11,148 bases of DNA from a bacterium (GCA_002401225.1 NVSM01000009.1:4548-15695); one strand, 5' to 3'; shown: positions 1 to 8,041, counted from the first letter of the stretch. The notes: generated from the letters alone by a model not told the origin. Numbers and translations: made by a program.

Positions 1-1
1 T

Positions 2-1072
2 CAAGATTCGATCTCGGTGGTGAATGCTCGATTAGATCAGATCAATACAGAATCACAGATCCAAGATATGGGCAAGATCAGTCTTCCGAGTTTGCCAAAG
101 CCTTCGCGCGAGCCAACCTCTGACCCTCGCAAGAAAATGGCGGTTGTTGGGTTTGTTGGTGCGAGTTCGTTGCCTGTGATGGCGGTGCTTGCGTTGGGAT
201 TCATGAGCCATCGCGTACAGTATTCAGATGATGATATTCTGACGAGCTCAGGTGCGGGGATCATTGGTTTGCTTCCTGATCTTGGGGATTCGCTCACCGA
301 TCACGAGGTTGCAGCCGCGTCTGCCTTTGCGGTGCATCAGCTCCGCTCGCAGCTTCAAATCAAGAGCAATATCAATGAGACGCAGGTTTATAGCATCACG
401 AGTCCGGCATCGCAAGATGGAAAGACGAGCTTGATCATCGCGCTTGGGTTGTCATTTGCTGAGAGTGGTGAGCGGACCCTTCTTATCGATATGGACTTCA
501 TCGGGCGAGGGTTGAGCATTCACTTTGGATACCCTGATGCGCCGAGTCTAGCCGAGGCGTTGAGTGATCCAGACGCGGTTGACTCATTGGTTTGTGATAC
601 AGACTTTGATAATTTGAGTATTCTTCCTGCGGGGTTCGGCGACGAAGAACGAATCAGCCGACTCTCGCCGCGACTCGTCGGCGGGTTCCTCGACTATCTC
701 CGTGGTGAATACGACACCATCTTAATCGATTCAGGACCAATCTTGGGAAGTGTCGAAGCATCGTTTGTGGCTCCACAGTCTGATGGTGTGATCTTGGTTG
801 TTGGGCGTGGTCAGTTTAAGCCTTTGATTAAGAAGGCGATTGATCAGATTCATGGGGTTGATGGCGAGATTGTCGCAACGATATTCAATCGTGCGTTGAT
901 CCAAGAACTCCGCCAATCATCAAGCAGTATGTCTGTTCACTTCTCACGCCAGATGTCGCGTCAGCAAGAAGATATCAAAAACAAGCAGCAGCTTTGGGGC
1001 GGCCCGGTAGCTGGTGCATTGAATAGAGCAAAGCAGAAAAAGAGTTCTGATAAAGAGAGCGTAGGGTCATGA
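2..1072 (+). CDS. Wzc-like polysaccharide chain-length determinant with BY-kinase-type ATPase domain, 5'-truncated
   Basis: The reading frame is open to the left edge, so this is the C-terminal part of a longer protein. A GTG at 17 is only an internal codon. Residue numbers below count that Val as 1. The N-terminal part seen (1-40) resembles the end of the GNVR/Wzz coiled-coil domain just before the membrane, with ARLDQINTES and then a Pro-rich stretch. One hydrophobic segment lies at about 41-62. The ATPase domain follows: a Walker A-like motif SPASQDGKTS (129-138), Walker A' TLLIDMD (154-160) and Walker B YDTILIDSG (232-240). This is the layout of Wzc/CpsCD proteins that control polymer length at the inner membrane. 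Oddities: the Walker A and A' motifs depart from the usual PGEGKST and LLIDADLRRP, and there is no tyrosine after residue 232, so the usual C-terminal Tyr cluster is missing. The stop overlaps the next start by ATGA, which suggests coupled translation. Confidence 0.85.
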   Translation, partial: QDSISVVNARLDQINTESQIQDMGKISLPSLPKPSREPTSDPRKKMAVVGFVGASSLPVMAVLALGFMSHRVQYSDDDILTSSGAGIIGLLPDLGDSLTDHEVAAASAFAVHQLRSQLQIKSNINETQVYSITSPASQDGKTSLIIALGLSFAESGERTLLIDMDFIGRGLSIHFGYPDAPSLAEALSDPDAVDSLVCDTDFDNLSILPAGFGDEERISRLSPRLVGGFLDYLRGEYDTILIDSGPILGSVEASFVAPQSDGVILVVGRGQFKPLIKKAIDQIHGVDGEIVATIFNRALIQELRQSSSSMSVHFSRQMSRQQEDIKNKQQLWGGPVAGALNRAKQKKSSDKESVGS

Positions 1073-2493
1073 GCGCACAAGTTGTTGATGATTCTGTTCA
1101 TACGCTCTGGGGGCTTACTCCGGTGCAGTTGCATGCGCGATACTGGAAATCGCGAGGGGTGCAGGTTGTCTCGAATAACTCGCCGGGCATTACGATCGAT
1201 AAGCATGCCGAGTTATATCTGCTTGTCAAGCATGCGCACCTTGTGATGATGCCATTGCCCAAAGCACTTGAACTGATGTGCTGGATGGACCCTGAGATTT
1301 TGATGATCCGATTGGCGAGTCGATCAGAGCGAGATTATCGTGAGATTGTTGATGCACGCCCTGACGGGCATTTCCTTCGTTTTCGTCGTGTGTATGAAGC
1401 AGGGAAAGGGCAGCACCAGGCGCGGGTTGGGTTGACCTCGAATCCAGATCTTGCGCTCGACTGGGCTTCGATGGTTGATGAAGAATCGCCTTGGGCCAAG
1501 CTTCGCAGAATCGTACCCGCCGATCTCATCGGTGCAGTTCGGGTCAAGGGGCATGTGTACAACTCGGATTCAGATCTCGAATGCGCACGCTTTGTACGAG
1601 ATCTTGCACAAGCCTGGAAGCATCCATTATCCACAATCTCACGCATCGAACGCATCGGTAAAGAGAGCTGGGGCGATATCAATGCAAAATCAACAGCTCC
1701 CGATGCGCTCACTGGCCCGATCTGGATCGGTGCAGGGCGATCGATTCCTGATGGGAAGTCGGGGGTTGGGCCTGCGGTGCTTTGGGATGATCCACAAATG
1801 CGTCCGGTGCCCGATGAGGTAGACTGGAAAGACATCGAGACTGTTCAGGCTCGTCCTGAGCGTCGGATTGATGTCGCTGCAACCTATACATCGAGCGTAC
1901 TCAAACGGCTGTTTGATATCGTGTTCTCGCTCTTCGCTTTGGCGATCACGCTGCCGCTCTATCCGTTTATTATTCTCGCGATTTGGATCGAAGACCGATC
2001 GCCGATCTTCTTTGGCCATGAGCGAGAATCGATCCATGCCAAAGAGTTTAAGTGTTACAAGTTTCGGACAATGTATCGAAACGCTGAAGCGATGAAGGCG
2101 GAGCTCCAATCGCAAAATAAGGCGGACGGCCCGCAGTTTTTCATGGAGAAAGATCCACGAATTACCAAGGTCGGAAGCGTGCTGCGAAAGCTCCAACTCG
2201 ATGAGTTGCCGCAGTTCTTTAATGTGCTCGCTGGGCATATGTCTGTCGTTGGGCCGCGTCCAAGTCCGTTTTCCGAGAATCAGTATTGTCCAGGTTGGCG
2301 CGAGGCAAGGCTGAGCGTCCGCCCGGGTGTGACGGGGCTTTGGCAGATCCGCCGAACGCGTTCTGATGGTGCAGATTTTCAAGAGTGGATCCGGTATGAT
2401 ATTGAATATGTAGAGAAGGCCACTTTCTTGCTTGATCTCTATATCATTTGGAAAACAGTTTCATTAATTTTCGCTGCACTTGCGAGACGATAG
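1069..2493 (+). CDS. Undecaprenyl-phosphate sugar-phosphate transferase (bacterial sugar transferase family)
   Basis: Predicted to transfer a sugar 1-phosphate from a nucleotide sugar to undecaprenyl phosphate, the first step of repeat-unit synthesis at the inner membrane. The C-terminal 195 residues are the catalytic domain: KRLFDIV (279-285), one hydrophobic segment (about 283-306), YKFRTM (330-335), the DE pair in LQLDELPQ (375-382), VVGPRP (393-398) and RPGVTGLWQ (418-426). Departures from the usual family motif are His for Asp in GHMSVVGPRP and RRTRSDG in place of SGRS after WQ. The N-terminal 275 residues are soluble and lack the multi-helix membrane domain of WbaP/WcaJ. Residues 216-242 (GPIWIGAGR to GPAVLWDDP) resemble a beta-helix or hexapeptide fragment of sugar nucleotidyltransferases. 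The start overlaps the upstream stop by ATGA, and AGAGAG at 1054-1059 lies 9 bases before the ATG. The sugar specificity cannot be read from the sequence. Confidence 0.9.
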   Translation: MSAQVVDDSVHTLWGLTPVQLHARYWKSRGVQVVSNNSPGITIDKHAELYLLVKHAHLVMMPLPKALELMCWMDPEILMIRLASRSERDYREIVDARPDGHFLRFRRVYEAGKGQHQARVGLTSNPDLALDWASMVDEESPWAKLRRIVPADLIGAVRVKGHVYNSDSDLECARFVRDLAQAWKHPLSTISRIERIGKESWGDINAKSTAPDALTGPIWIGAGRSIPDGKSGVGPAVLWDDPQMRPVPDEVDWKDIETVQARPERRIDVAATYTSSVLKRLFDIVFSLFALAITLPLYPFIILAIWIEDRSPIFFGHERESIHAKEFKCYKFRTMYRNAEAMKAELQSQNKADGPQFFMEKDPRITKVGSVLRKLQLDELPQFFNVLAGHMSVVGPRPSPFSENQYCPGWREARLSVRPGVTGLWQIRRTRSDGADFQEWIRYDIEYVEKATFLLDLYIIWKTVSLIFAALARR

Positions 2494-2503
2494 AAGAACC
2501 CTC

Positions 2504-2509
2504 GAAAGG
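2504..2509 (+). promoter_or_regulatory. Ribosome binding site deciding the TPR gene start
   Basis: GAAAGG lies 3 bases before ATG 2513 and 6 before ATG 2516. It sits just after the sugar transferase stop at 2491-2493 and argues against the TTG at 2480, which lies inside the upstream gene. Confidence 0.5.
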
Positions 2510-2512
2510 TCG

Positions 2513-5500
2513 ATGATGGCTTTGAAACCAAGAACATTCCGGCGGATTATTTTGATTGGGTCACTCTCGGCGGTTGTCCTGCTGATTTTGGTAGGCAACT
2601 TTGTGGTGCGCCCTTGGCAGCGGGGGCGATCAATAGAATCGATGCGCGTTGATGGGATGGCTGCTGTTCAAGCGGGTGATCATGTCGATGCGACGAAATA
2701 CCTCGGGAGATATCTTCGTACGGATAATCCAGAACCAGAGTATCATCTTCCATTCGCTCGTGCGCGACTGAAATATTTCGTGAGCGACGGCGGGCATGTG
2801 AATGTCGCGATCCATCACTACCGTGAATATCTCAAGGCCTATCCAGACGATGTCGTTGCAGCCAAAGAACTACTGCCTCTCTTTAATACGGCCGAGATGT
2901 ATCTCGAAGCACGCTCATTGGCGGAAGGGTTACGGACAAAGCACAATGATCAGTCGATCGAAGTACTCCGCGAAGAGCGGTTCGCTCGTCAACAACTCGA
3001 TGATGATGAGCAACTCATCGAGCAACTCTACCTCGCTGCTCTTGAATATGAAGAAGTCGAGTTTCAAGATCTATTTAGCTTTAATGGATGGTTGGCCGAG
3101 CAGGGCAGGGCGGATGATGCTCGGGCAATGATCACTGCTCGACTCGATACGCATCCGCAAGATGTCAATGCACAACTTGTATGGTTTTGGATCGAAATGC
3201 AAGCCCAAGGCGGGTTCGATGACAAGGCACAGCTCGAGGCGTACACGCACGATCTTGCTTCGGTGCTCGGGCTTGATGTCCAGACCGGGCAATGGAAGAG
3301 CGAGCCAACATATCTTTCGCCTCAACTCGTTCCTTTTGTCGATGGGCTCTTTAATGCGTTCGAGCATCCTGAACTCTCGTTGCAGGTCCGACTCGCTTCG
3401 GCCCGTACCATCAAAGATGCACAGAGCATGATCTGGTCTGCTCGTCGGCTTTTCTGGGTTCATGATTTCGAGGGGCTCTATCAACTCGGAACAGTGAACG
3501 CTGATGATGAATCGATCCCGGATGTATTTGGATATCAGATATTGGCTCGTCGGCTCGAAGACAATGCGGAGGCAGCTTCGGCTTTGCTTACTGAACTCGA
3601 TTCGATCAATACTGATTTTCGAGCAAAGGCTTGGCGGTCGATGATCGACGGGCTGGATTTGCTCGAAGCAGACAACGCGGTCGATGCACGCCCGATGATC
3701 AATAGCGCAATCGAGAACTATCCAAGCGAACCCTCATTTCATATGGCAATGGGGGATCTACATGCTTCGCAAGGACGGGTAAAGCAGGCGAAAGAGCAAT
3801 GGCTTACTGCGGATACGCTGTCGCGCGGGGTGGGCAATGTCCGTTGGATCAATCCGCTCGTTCGTGTGATTAATGCGTATACCAATGCCGGTCGGCTCGG
3901 AGAGGGTATTGAGTATGTCGATGCGCTTGTGAAGTTGGCGCCTCAAAGCCCCGTCTCTGTGATGATCTGGCTCAAGTCATACGCTGCGCTGGCGCGCATC
4001 AACGATCTGGAATATACAAAGACACAGAGTATTTTAGCGACCTTTGCGGCTCACTCGGGCGAACTTACGCGTGAGCAAATTGCATTGTTCTCGCCTCAGA
4101 TCGCGACGATGTATGCGTCGATTGATCAACTCGAGCAGGCGCGGGTGGTATTGGTCAATGCGATCGAGACTTCTCCCGGTGATCAGTTGATGCTGGAAAT
4201 TCTTGAGGTTGATCAACGCTACGAACTCGGGATCGCAGAATCGATTGGCATTGCCACCGAGCAACTCGCGAGCGCATCGCCTGAGAGCGCGTTCCGATAC
4301 GCACTCAACGCGTATGCACAAACCCAAGACATCGAGAGCGGGCTGACGATAATTGACCGGGGAGTTGCTCAAGCTGATGCAGAGCGCATGTACTCTTGGG
4401 ATCTTGTGCGTGCACGCTATCTCGATAGCTTTGGAGACGAGCGTGCGCGTGAAGCTTGGATTACTCTGCGTGAATCACATCCTGATGATATTGAGTTGCT
4501 TTTTCAGATCGCAGAGTCCAGATCGTTCGGACAAGATCTCGATACAGTTAATAGTGTGATCGATGACATCGTTGAGAAGACCGCGACCGCAGGAAAAACA
4601 CTCCCGTCTCGGCTTCGCCTTGCTCGGGCATCTGCGATTGTCGGTCAAGGGGTAACCAAGACCACCCGTAACAAGGCACTTGAGATTGTTCGATCTGTGG
4701 TGGCGATCGAGCAACGCAATATCCAAGCCCGCAATATGCTCGCTCGGCTGCTCTCGTTGCGTCCGCCTCCAACAATCGAGCCCAAAGATACATTCGTGCC
4801 CGATATGGAAGGGGCGATTGAAGAGTTTGTTTCAATCTCGCGACAGCTCAAAGGGCGGTCGGCCCAGAACTATTTGCTCGAAGCAGTCGATCTGAGCTTC
4901 GAGAATAATGATGAAGATTCAGCAAGGCAGTATCTGTTGGAGTTTGAGTCTCGATTCGCGAACGATTACGCGATCTTACCCGAAGTTGCATCTAGGCTTG
5001 AAAACATCAACGAGATCGAAAGCGCACGCTCGATCTATGCAAGTATCTATCGCAATGCTCGGCTCGTCGATCAGCGAATCGATGCCGGGTTGGCGTTGGT
5101 CAATGTGTATATGGCGCTCGGTCAGCGTTCGCAAATCCAAGCACTGCTTCGCGATCTCAAAGCGCAGCCAATCATGAATGGCGAACAGCTTTTAGAACTC
5201 GCGTCGCTGTATACCAAGACTGGGAACAGGGCAGATGATGGTTCGCCTTTGGGTAACACCATCGCACAGAGCGGCGAGCAGTATGGACTGGCACCATTAG
5301 AATCCAAAATGGTCTATGCCAAATATGCCGGCGCGTTTGTGTCTGGCGAGGTCTATGAATCAACACTCAAAGAAGTTTTATCGTCCGATGCAAACGACGA
5401 GGATGCTTTGGTAATGCTGATTCAGTTCTTGATTCGTGCAGAACGATTTGAGGAGGCTCAGGGCTATGTTGCACAAGGGCTTCTTGAGTCGCCAGAGGAT

Positions 5501-7024
5501 CAAGATTTGCTGTTTTTGTCTGTGCTCGCCAAAGGCGAACTCGAATCGGCAACTGAACTTCTCGAACTCGAAGGGATTGGATCGAACAAAATCCTTGTCG
5601 AAGCGGTTGAAGGTGTTGATGCGTATGTGACGGCGAAAAAAGAATCGACGCCTGTTGATGTATTGGCTTCCCAACTCGTGACAATGCTGGACAAGTTTGT
5701 GGAGTTTGCTCCTGTTCAGCGATTTGCATTAACTGAACTGGTCGGGCTGGGGACGGATCCTGCGCAGGTTGCGGTCTATGCCCAGCGTGCTGCTCGGCAT
5801 ATGCCTGGCGACGCAGTTGTTATGGAGATCGCGGGGACATCATTCTTGCGTGCTTCAAAGCCTCTCGATGCGATGGCGATGGCTCGGCTCTGGCGTGCCA
5901 ATATTCACGGCTCGCCGATGAAGCCTGATGTCATTATTGGGCGAGCAATGAGCCAGCTCGAAAACTACTCTGGCGCAATCAAAACGCTTGAGCCATACAT
6001 GTTCGATGCGATGAACTCGACGCTTGAGCCTCAGGCGATCGGGCTGATTCACTCCTTTTCACATGCAAGAATCATGCAGGGTGTAGATCCTCAGGTTGTT
6101 GCCAAAGATCTCGAATTGCTTTTGGATGCAGATGCAGATTCGGGCGGCCCGTTGATCTGTCAAGCATGGATAAACCTTGCGGTGTCTTCACTCGATACAC
6201 ATCAAGAAGCGGCAAGGTGGTTAGATACTGTTGCCAAGTACATCCAAGACGATGAGCGATCAATGCTCGCCGGGGCGTGGCTTGTGCTTATTGATCGTCA
6301 CGATGTGTGGATTGAGCGGTATGCTCAATCGGCGATCGATCTACTCGTGGCAGAGCCTTTGGCAGACTCCGAGGATATTGCTCATCTGAGTCTGCTTGCT
6401 CGCGCACACGGAGCGTTGGCTCGATGTGTTGAGGATCCATCGGTTCGCTCGACCAACACCGACAAAGCGATTGCGTTGCTGGATCAAGCCAATATGCTCG
6501 ATCCCAATGATCTCGGTCATCTCGTGCAAGGGGCGATGTACGCGATCAAGGGCGGCAAGTTCCAAGCTGCGGAAGTTCGCTTCCGCAAGGTGCTTGATCG
6601 AGACCTGCCTCCAAGCCCATTCCTTGCAAATATCCAAAACAACCTCGCAACGGTAATTGAACGGCAAGGTGCTGATTCGAAAATGCTCGCAGAAGCTTAT
6701 CAGCTTAGTGAATGGGCTACCGAACAAACAACAGGTATCGCAGCCTATTGGGGAACGCGAGGCTGGATCGAACTCGCACTCAACAATCTTGATGAGGCAC
6801 TGGTTTCATTCGGGCGATCTGTCGAGATCGACTCCGAGAATCTTGAAGGTTGGACAGGGCTTGCAATCACGCATTATCGCTCTGGAGCAGACCATGCCGA
6901 GCAGGCCAATAGCTCGTTCCAGCGAGTCCTCGAACTCGCAAAATCGAGAGATTTGAGTGAAGATCTGATGAACCGACTGCTAACTGAGGGTGATTCTCAA
7001 TGGCTTTCAGGTTTACAGCCCTGA
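2513..7024 (+). CDS. Very large membrane-anchored tetratricopeptide-repeat protein of the polysaccharide operon
   Basis: The protein has 1503 residues. A short basic start (MMALKPRTFRR) is followed by one hydrophobic segment (about residues 13-33), so it is probably anchored in the inner membrane with the rest in the periplasm. No lipobox Cys is visible. The remainder is helical, acidic TPR-like sequence. Repeats are clear near the N-terminus (HHYREYLKAYPDD region) and strongest at the C-terminus, about 1334-1366 (LVQGAMYAIKGGKFQAAEVR) and 1411-1475 (GWIELALNNLDEALVSFGRS, then GWTGLAITHYRSG). The centre is degenerate. There is no terminal beta-barrel as in BcsC or PelB. Its place right after the sugar transferase suggests a scaffold role in polymer assembly or export, like the TPR proteins of other EPS systems such as AlgK and the exosortase-linked PrsT; this is inference. 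A TTG at 2480 would overlap the upstream gene by 14 bases. The ATG at 2513 is preferred (2516 is equally possible) because of GAAAGG at 2504-2509. Confidence 0.85.
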   Translation: MMALKPRTFRRIILIGSLSAVVLLILVGNFVVRPWQRGRSIESMRVDGMAAVQAGDHVDATKYLGRYLRTDNPEPEYHLPFARARLKYFVSDGGHVNVAIHHYREYLKAYPDDVVAAKELLPLFNTAEMYLEARSLAEGLRTKHNDQSIEVLREERFARQQLDDDEQLIEQLYLAALEYEEVEFQDLFSFNGWLAEQGRADDARAMITARLDTHPQDVNAQLVWFWIEMQAQGGFDDKAQLEAYTHDLASVLGLDVQTGQWKSEPTYLSPQLVPFVDGLFNAFEHPELSLQVRLASARTIKDAQSMIWSARRLFWVHDFEGLYQLGTVNADDESIPDVFGYQILARRLEDNAEAASALLTELDSINTDFRAKAWRSMIDGLDLLEADNAVDARPMINSAIENYPSEPSFHMAMGDLHASQGRVKQAKEQWLTADTLSRGVGNVRWINPLVRVINAYTNAGRLGEGIEYVDALVKLAPQSPVSVMIWLKSYAALARINDLEYTKTQSILATFAAHSGELTREQIALFSPQIATMYASIDQLEQARVVLVNAIETSPGDQLMLEILEVDQRYELGIAESIGIATEQLASASPESAFRYALNAYAQTQDIESGLTIIDRGVAQADAERMYSWDLVRARYLDSFGDERAREAWITLRESHPDDIELLFQIAESRSFGQDLDTVNSVIDDIVEKTATAGKTLPSRLRLARASAIVGQGVTKTTRNKALEIVRSVVAIEQRNIQARNMLARLLSLRPPPTIEPKDTFVPDMEGAIEEFVSISRQLKGRSAQNYLLEAVDLSFENNDEDSARQYLLEFESRFANDYAILPEVASRLENINEIESARSIYASIYRNARLVDQRIDAGLALVNVYMALGQRSQIQALLRDLKAQPIMNGEQLLELASLYTKTGNRADDGSPLGNTIAQSGEQYGLAPLESKMVYAKYAGAFVSGEVYESTLKEVLSSDANDEDALVMLIQFLIRAERFEEAQGYVAQGLLESPEDQDLLFLSVLAKGELESATELLELEGIGSNKILVEAVEGVDAYVTAKKESTPVDVLASQLVTMLDKFVEFAPVQRFALTELVGLGTDPAQVAVYAQRAARHMPGDAVVMEIAGTSFLRASKPLDAMAMARLWRANIHGSPMKPDVIIGRAMSQLENYSGAIKTLEPYMFDAMNSTLEPQAIGLIHSFSHARIMQGVDPQVVAKDLELLLDADADSGGPLICQAWINLAVSSLDTHQEAARWLDTVAKYIQDDERSMLAGAWLVLIDRHDVWIERYAQSAIDLLVAEPLADSEDIAHLSLLARAHGALARCVEDPSVRSTNTDKAIALLDQANMLDPNDLGHLVQGAMYAIKGGKFQAAEVRFRKVLDRDLPPSPFLANIQNNLATVIERQGADSKMLAEAYQLSEWATEQTTGIAAYWGTRGWIELALNNLDEALVSFGRSVEIDSENLEGWTGLAITHYRSGADHAEQANSSFQRVLELAKSRDLSEDLMNRLLTEGDSQWLSGLQP

Positions 7025-7074
7025 GGCAGGGGCGATATTTGTAGTGATTTTCGATGAATTTGGCGTGTCGTTAG

Positions 7075-7093
7075 TAATTTGCTAGGCAAATTA
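7075..7093. repeat. Perfect 19-base palindrome, possible operator
   Basis: TAATTTGCTAGGCAAATTA has 8-base arms, perfectly complementary, around a 3-base centre (TAG). It lies 51 bases after the TPR gene stop and 223 before the next start. No T-run follows on the + strand, so an intrinsic terminator is less likely than a protein-binding site. Transcript processing or weak termination for the upstream operon remains possible. Confidence 0.45.
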
Positions 7094-7267
7094 TGCCAGA
7101 ATCTTCAAAATGAGCCTCAATATCGTATTTTCCTTTTCTATTCCTTGATTATTGTGCTATTCTATACCTGATTCAAGGTGTTTTGTTTGAGCATCTTGGT
7201 GCGGAGGGATTGGTCACGGTCATTTCTGTATCGCGATCAATGTTCGTATATGTTCAGTAAGGGTAAA

Positions 7268-7291
7268 TGCTTCGCGGTGAGATGCGAGGCA
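7268..7291 (+). promoter_or_regulatory. Leader stem-loop upstream of the secreted-protein gene
   Basis: TGCTTCGC (7268-7275) pairs with GCGAGGCA (7284-7291) as 8 pairs including one U-G, with the 8-base loop GGTGAGAT. It ends 13 bases before the GAGGGA ribosome binding site (7305-7310), so it could affect translation initiation or mRNA stability. It matches no riboswitch class that I recognise. Confidence 0.3.
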
Positions 7292-7316
7292 CATTGAAAG
7301 ACCTGAGGGAAACAAA

Positions 7317-8021
7317 ATGAAAAAGACTACTGTAATCACAATCGCAGCACTCGCTGCATCGTCAACATTTGCAATGGCTGATTTTGAAGCTAACTATGTT
7401 GGTTTGACCGGTGCTGGCACCGTTCACATCAACAATGGTGGGCTGATCGATCAAGACTTCGCAGCTGGTCACCTTGAGTTTGCATACACCAACAGCATGG
7501 CTGATGGTGGCGAACGCGGTGCTGGTCAGTTCGAAAGCGGCTCGTTCAACACTTTCTGTATTGAACTCCAGAATGTACGCAACGGTGCTCGCGTTTACGA
7601 TGTGACAAACATCAGCGACGGCCCAAACCCATCACCAGGTGCTGGCGGCCCGGCATATGATGCTGCCGACCAAGCAGAAGTACACGCAATCATCGCTGCT
7701 GCGATCCGCCTCGGCTGGATCAATGGCGATCTTTCAGCTGCTTCAGCAACCAACCATCAGTTGGCTGGAATCCAAGGTCAGATCTGGGTTGCTGTTCTTG
7801 ACAACTCAGTTGTGACCGGTAACGGCCAAGTTGGTACCGAAATGCTTGCATTGCAAGCAGAGATCGCAATGGACCCAACAGCAGGCGTTGCAGGTCTTCG
7901 TGCGATGCTCAATGCTGACTCACAAGATCAGCTCTTCATCGTGCCACTTCCAACCGCGGCATTCGCTGGTTTGATGACACTCGGTGGCCTCGCTGGTTTC
8001 TCACGAATCCGCCGTCGCTAA
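7317..8021 (+). CDS. Secreted protein with VPLPA/PEP-CTERM-type sorting signal and possible thioester domain
   Basis: The 234-residue protein has an N-terminal signal peptide (MKKTTVITIAALAASS, likely cut after AMA at 21) and a C-terminal sorting signal: VPLP (209-212), a hydrophobic segment (about 213-228) and the basic end RIRRR. This tripartite tail is typical of PEP-CTERM proteins and closest to the VPLPA-CTERM variant. Such tails are recognised by an exosortase, which would remove the tail during export. The mature part has a single cysteine, C81 in NTFCIEL, and a later IQGQIW (152-157) resembling the TQxAIW motif of Cys-Gln thioester domains. The length and the paired FC...Q..IW motifs resemble many PEP-CTERM proteins found near EPS loci. 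GAGGGA at 7305-7310, 6 bases before the ATG, supports the start. Codon use (AAC, ATC, GGT, CGC) is more biased than in the neighbours and suggests high expression. The exact role is unknown; a matrix or cell-surface protein is likely. Confidence 0.85.
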   Translation: MKKTTVITIAALAASSTFAMADFEANYVGLTGAGTVHINNGGLIDQDFAAGHLEFAYTNSMADGGERGAGQFESGSFNTFCIELQNVRNGARVYDVTNISDGPNPSPGAGGPAYDAADQAEVHAIIAAAIRLGWINGDLSAASATNHQLAGIQGQIWVAVLDNSVVTGNGQVGTEMLALQAEIAMDPTAGVAGLRAMLNADSQDQLFIVPLPTAAFAGLMTLGGLAGFSRIRRR

Positions 8022-8041
8022 GACTGCCATTGGTTAGATAA

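Larger units (their letters stand above)
7025..7316 (+). other. AT-rich intergenic region upstream of the secreted-protein gene
   Basis: This 292-base gap is richer in A and T than its surroundings, most clearly at 7050-7180. It holds a 19-base palindrome (7075-7093), a T-rich stretch (7126-7166) and a stem-loop just before the ribosome binding site (7268-7291). TATACC at 7163-7168 resembles a -10 box but has no convincing -35 partner at 16-18 bases. A search for the GG/GC pair of a sigma-54 promoter found nothing. No coding sequence is evident. It probably contains the promoter of the downstream gene, which is too far away to be coupled to the TPR gene. Confidence 0.5.

Noticed and set aside
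1335..1835. Minus-strand open frame of 166 codons
   Set aside because: It lies antisense within the N-terminal domain of the sugar transferase, is low in complexity (Ser/Arg/Pro-rich) and has no ribosome binding site or family resemblance.
1690..2382. Long minus-strand open frame (230 codons) across the sugar transferase gene
   Set aside because: It is antisense to a gene with unmistakable family motifs, shows no recognisable motif of its own, and is explained by codon bias of the sense strand.
7018..7032. GCCCTG-AGG-CAGGGGC hairpin across the TPR gene stop as a terminator
   Set aside because: The loop has only three bases, the stem needs a bulge, it overlaps the stop codon and no proper T-run follows.
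7025..7316. Sigma-54 promoter or known riboswitch upstream of the secreted-protein gene
   Set aside because: No GG-N10-GC element and no conserved riboswitch core such as that of the c-di-GMP class could be found by eye.
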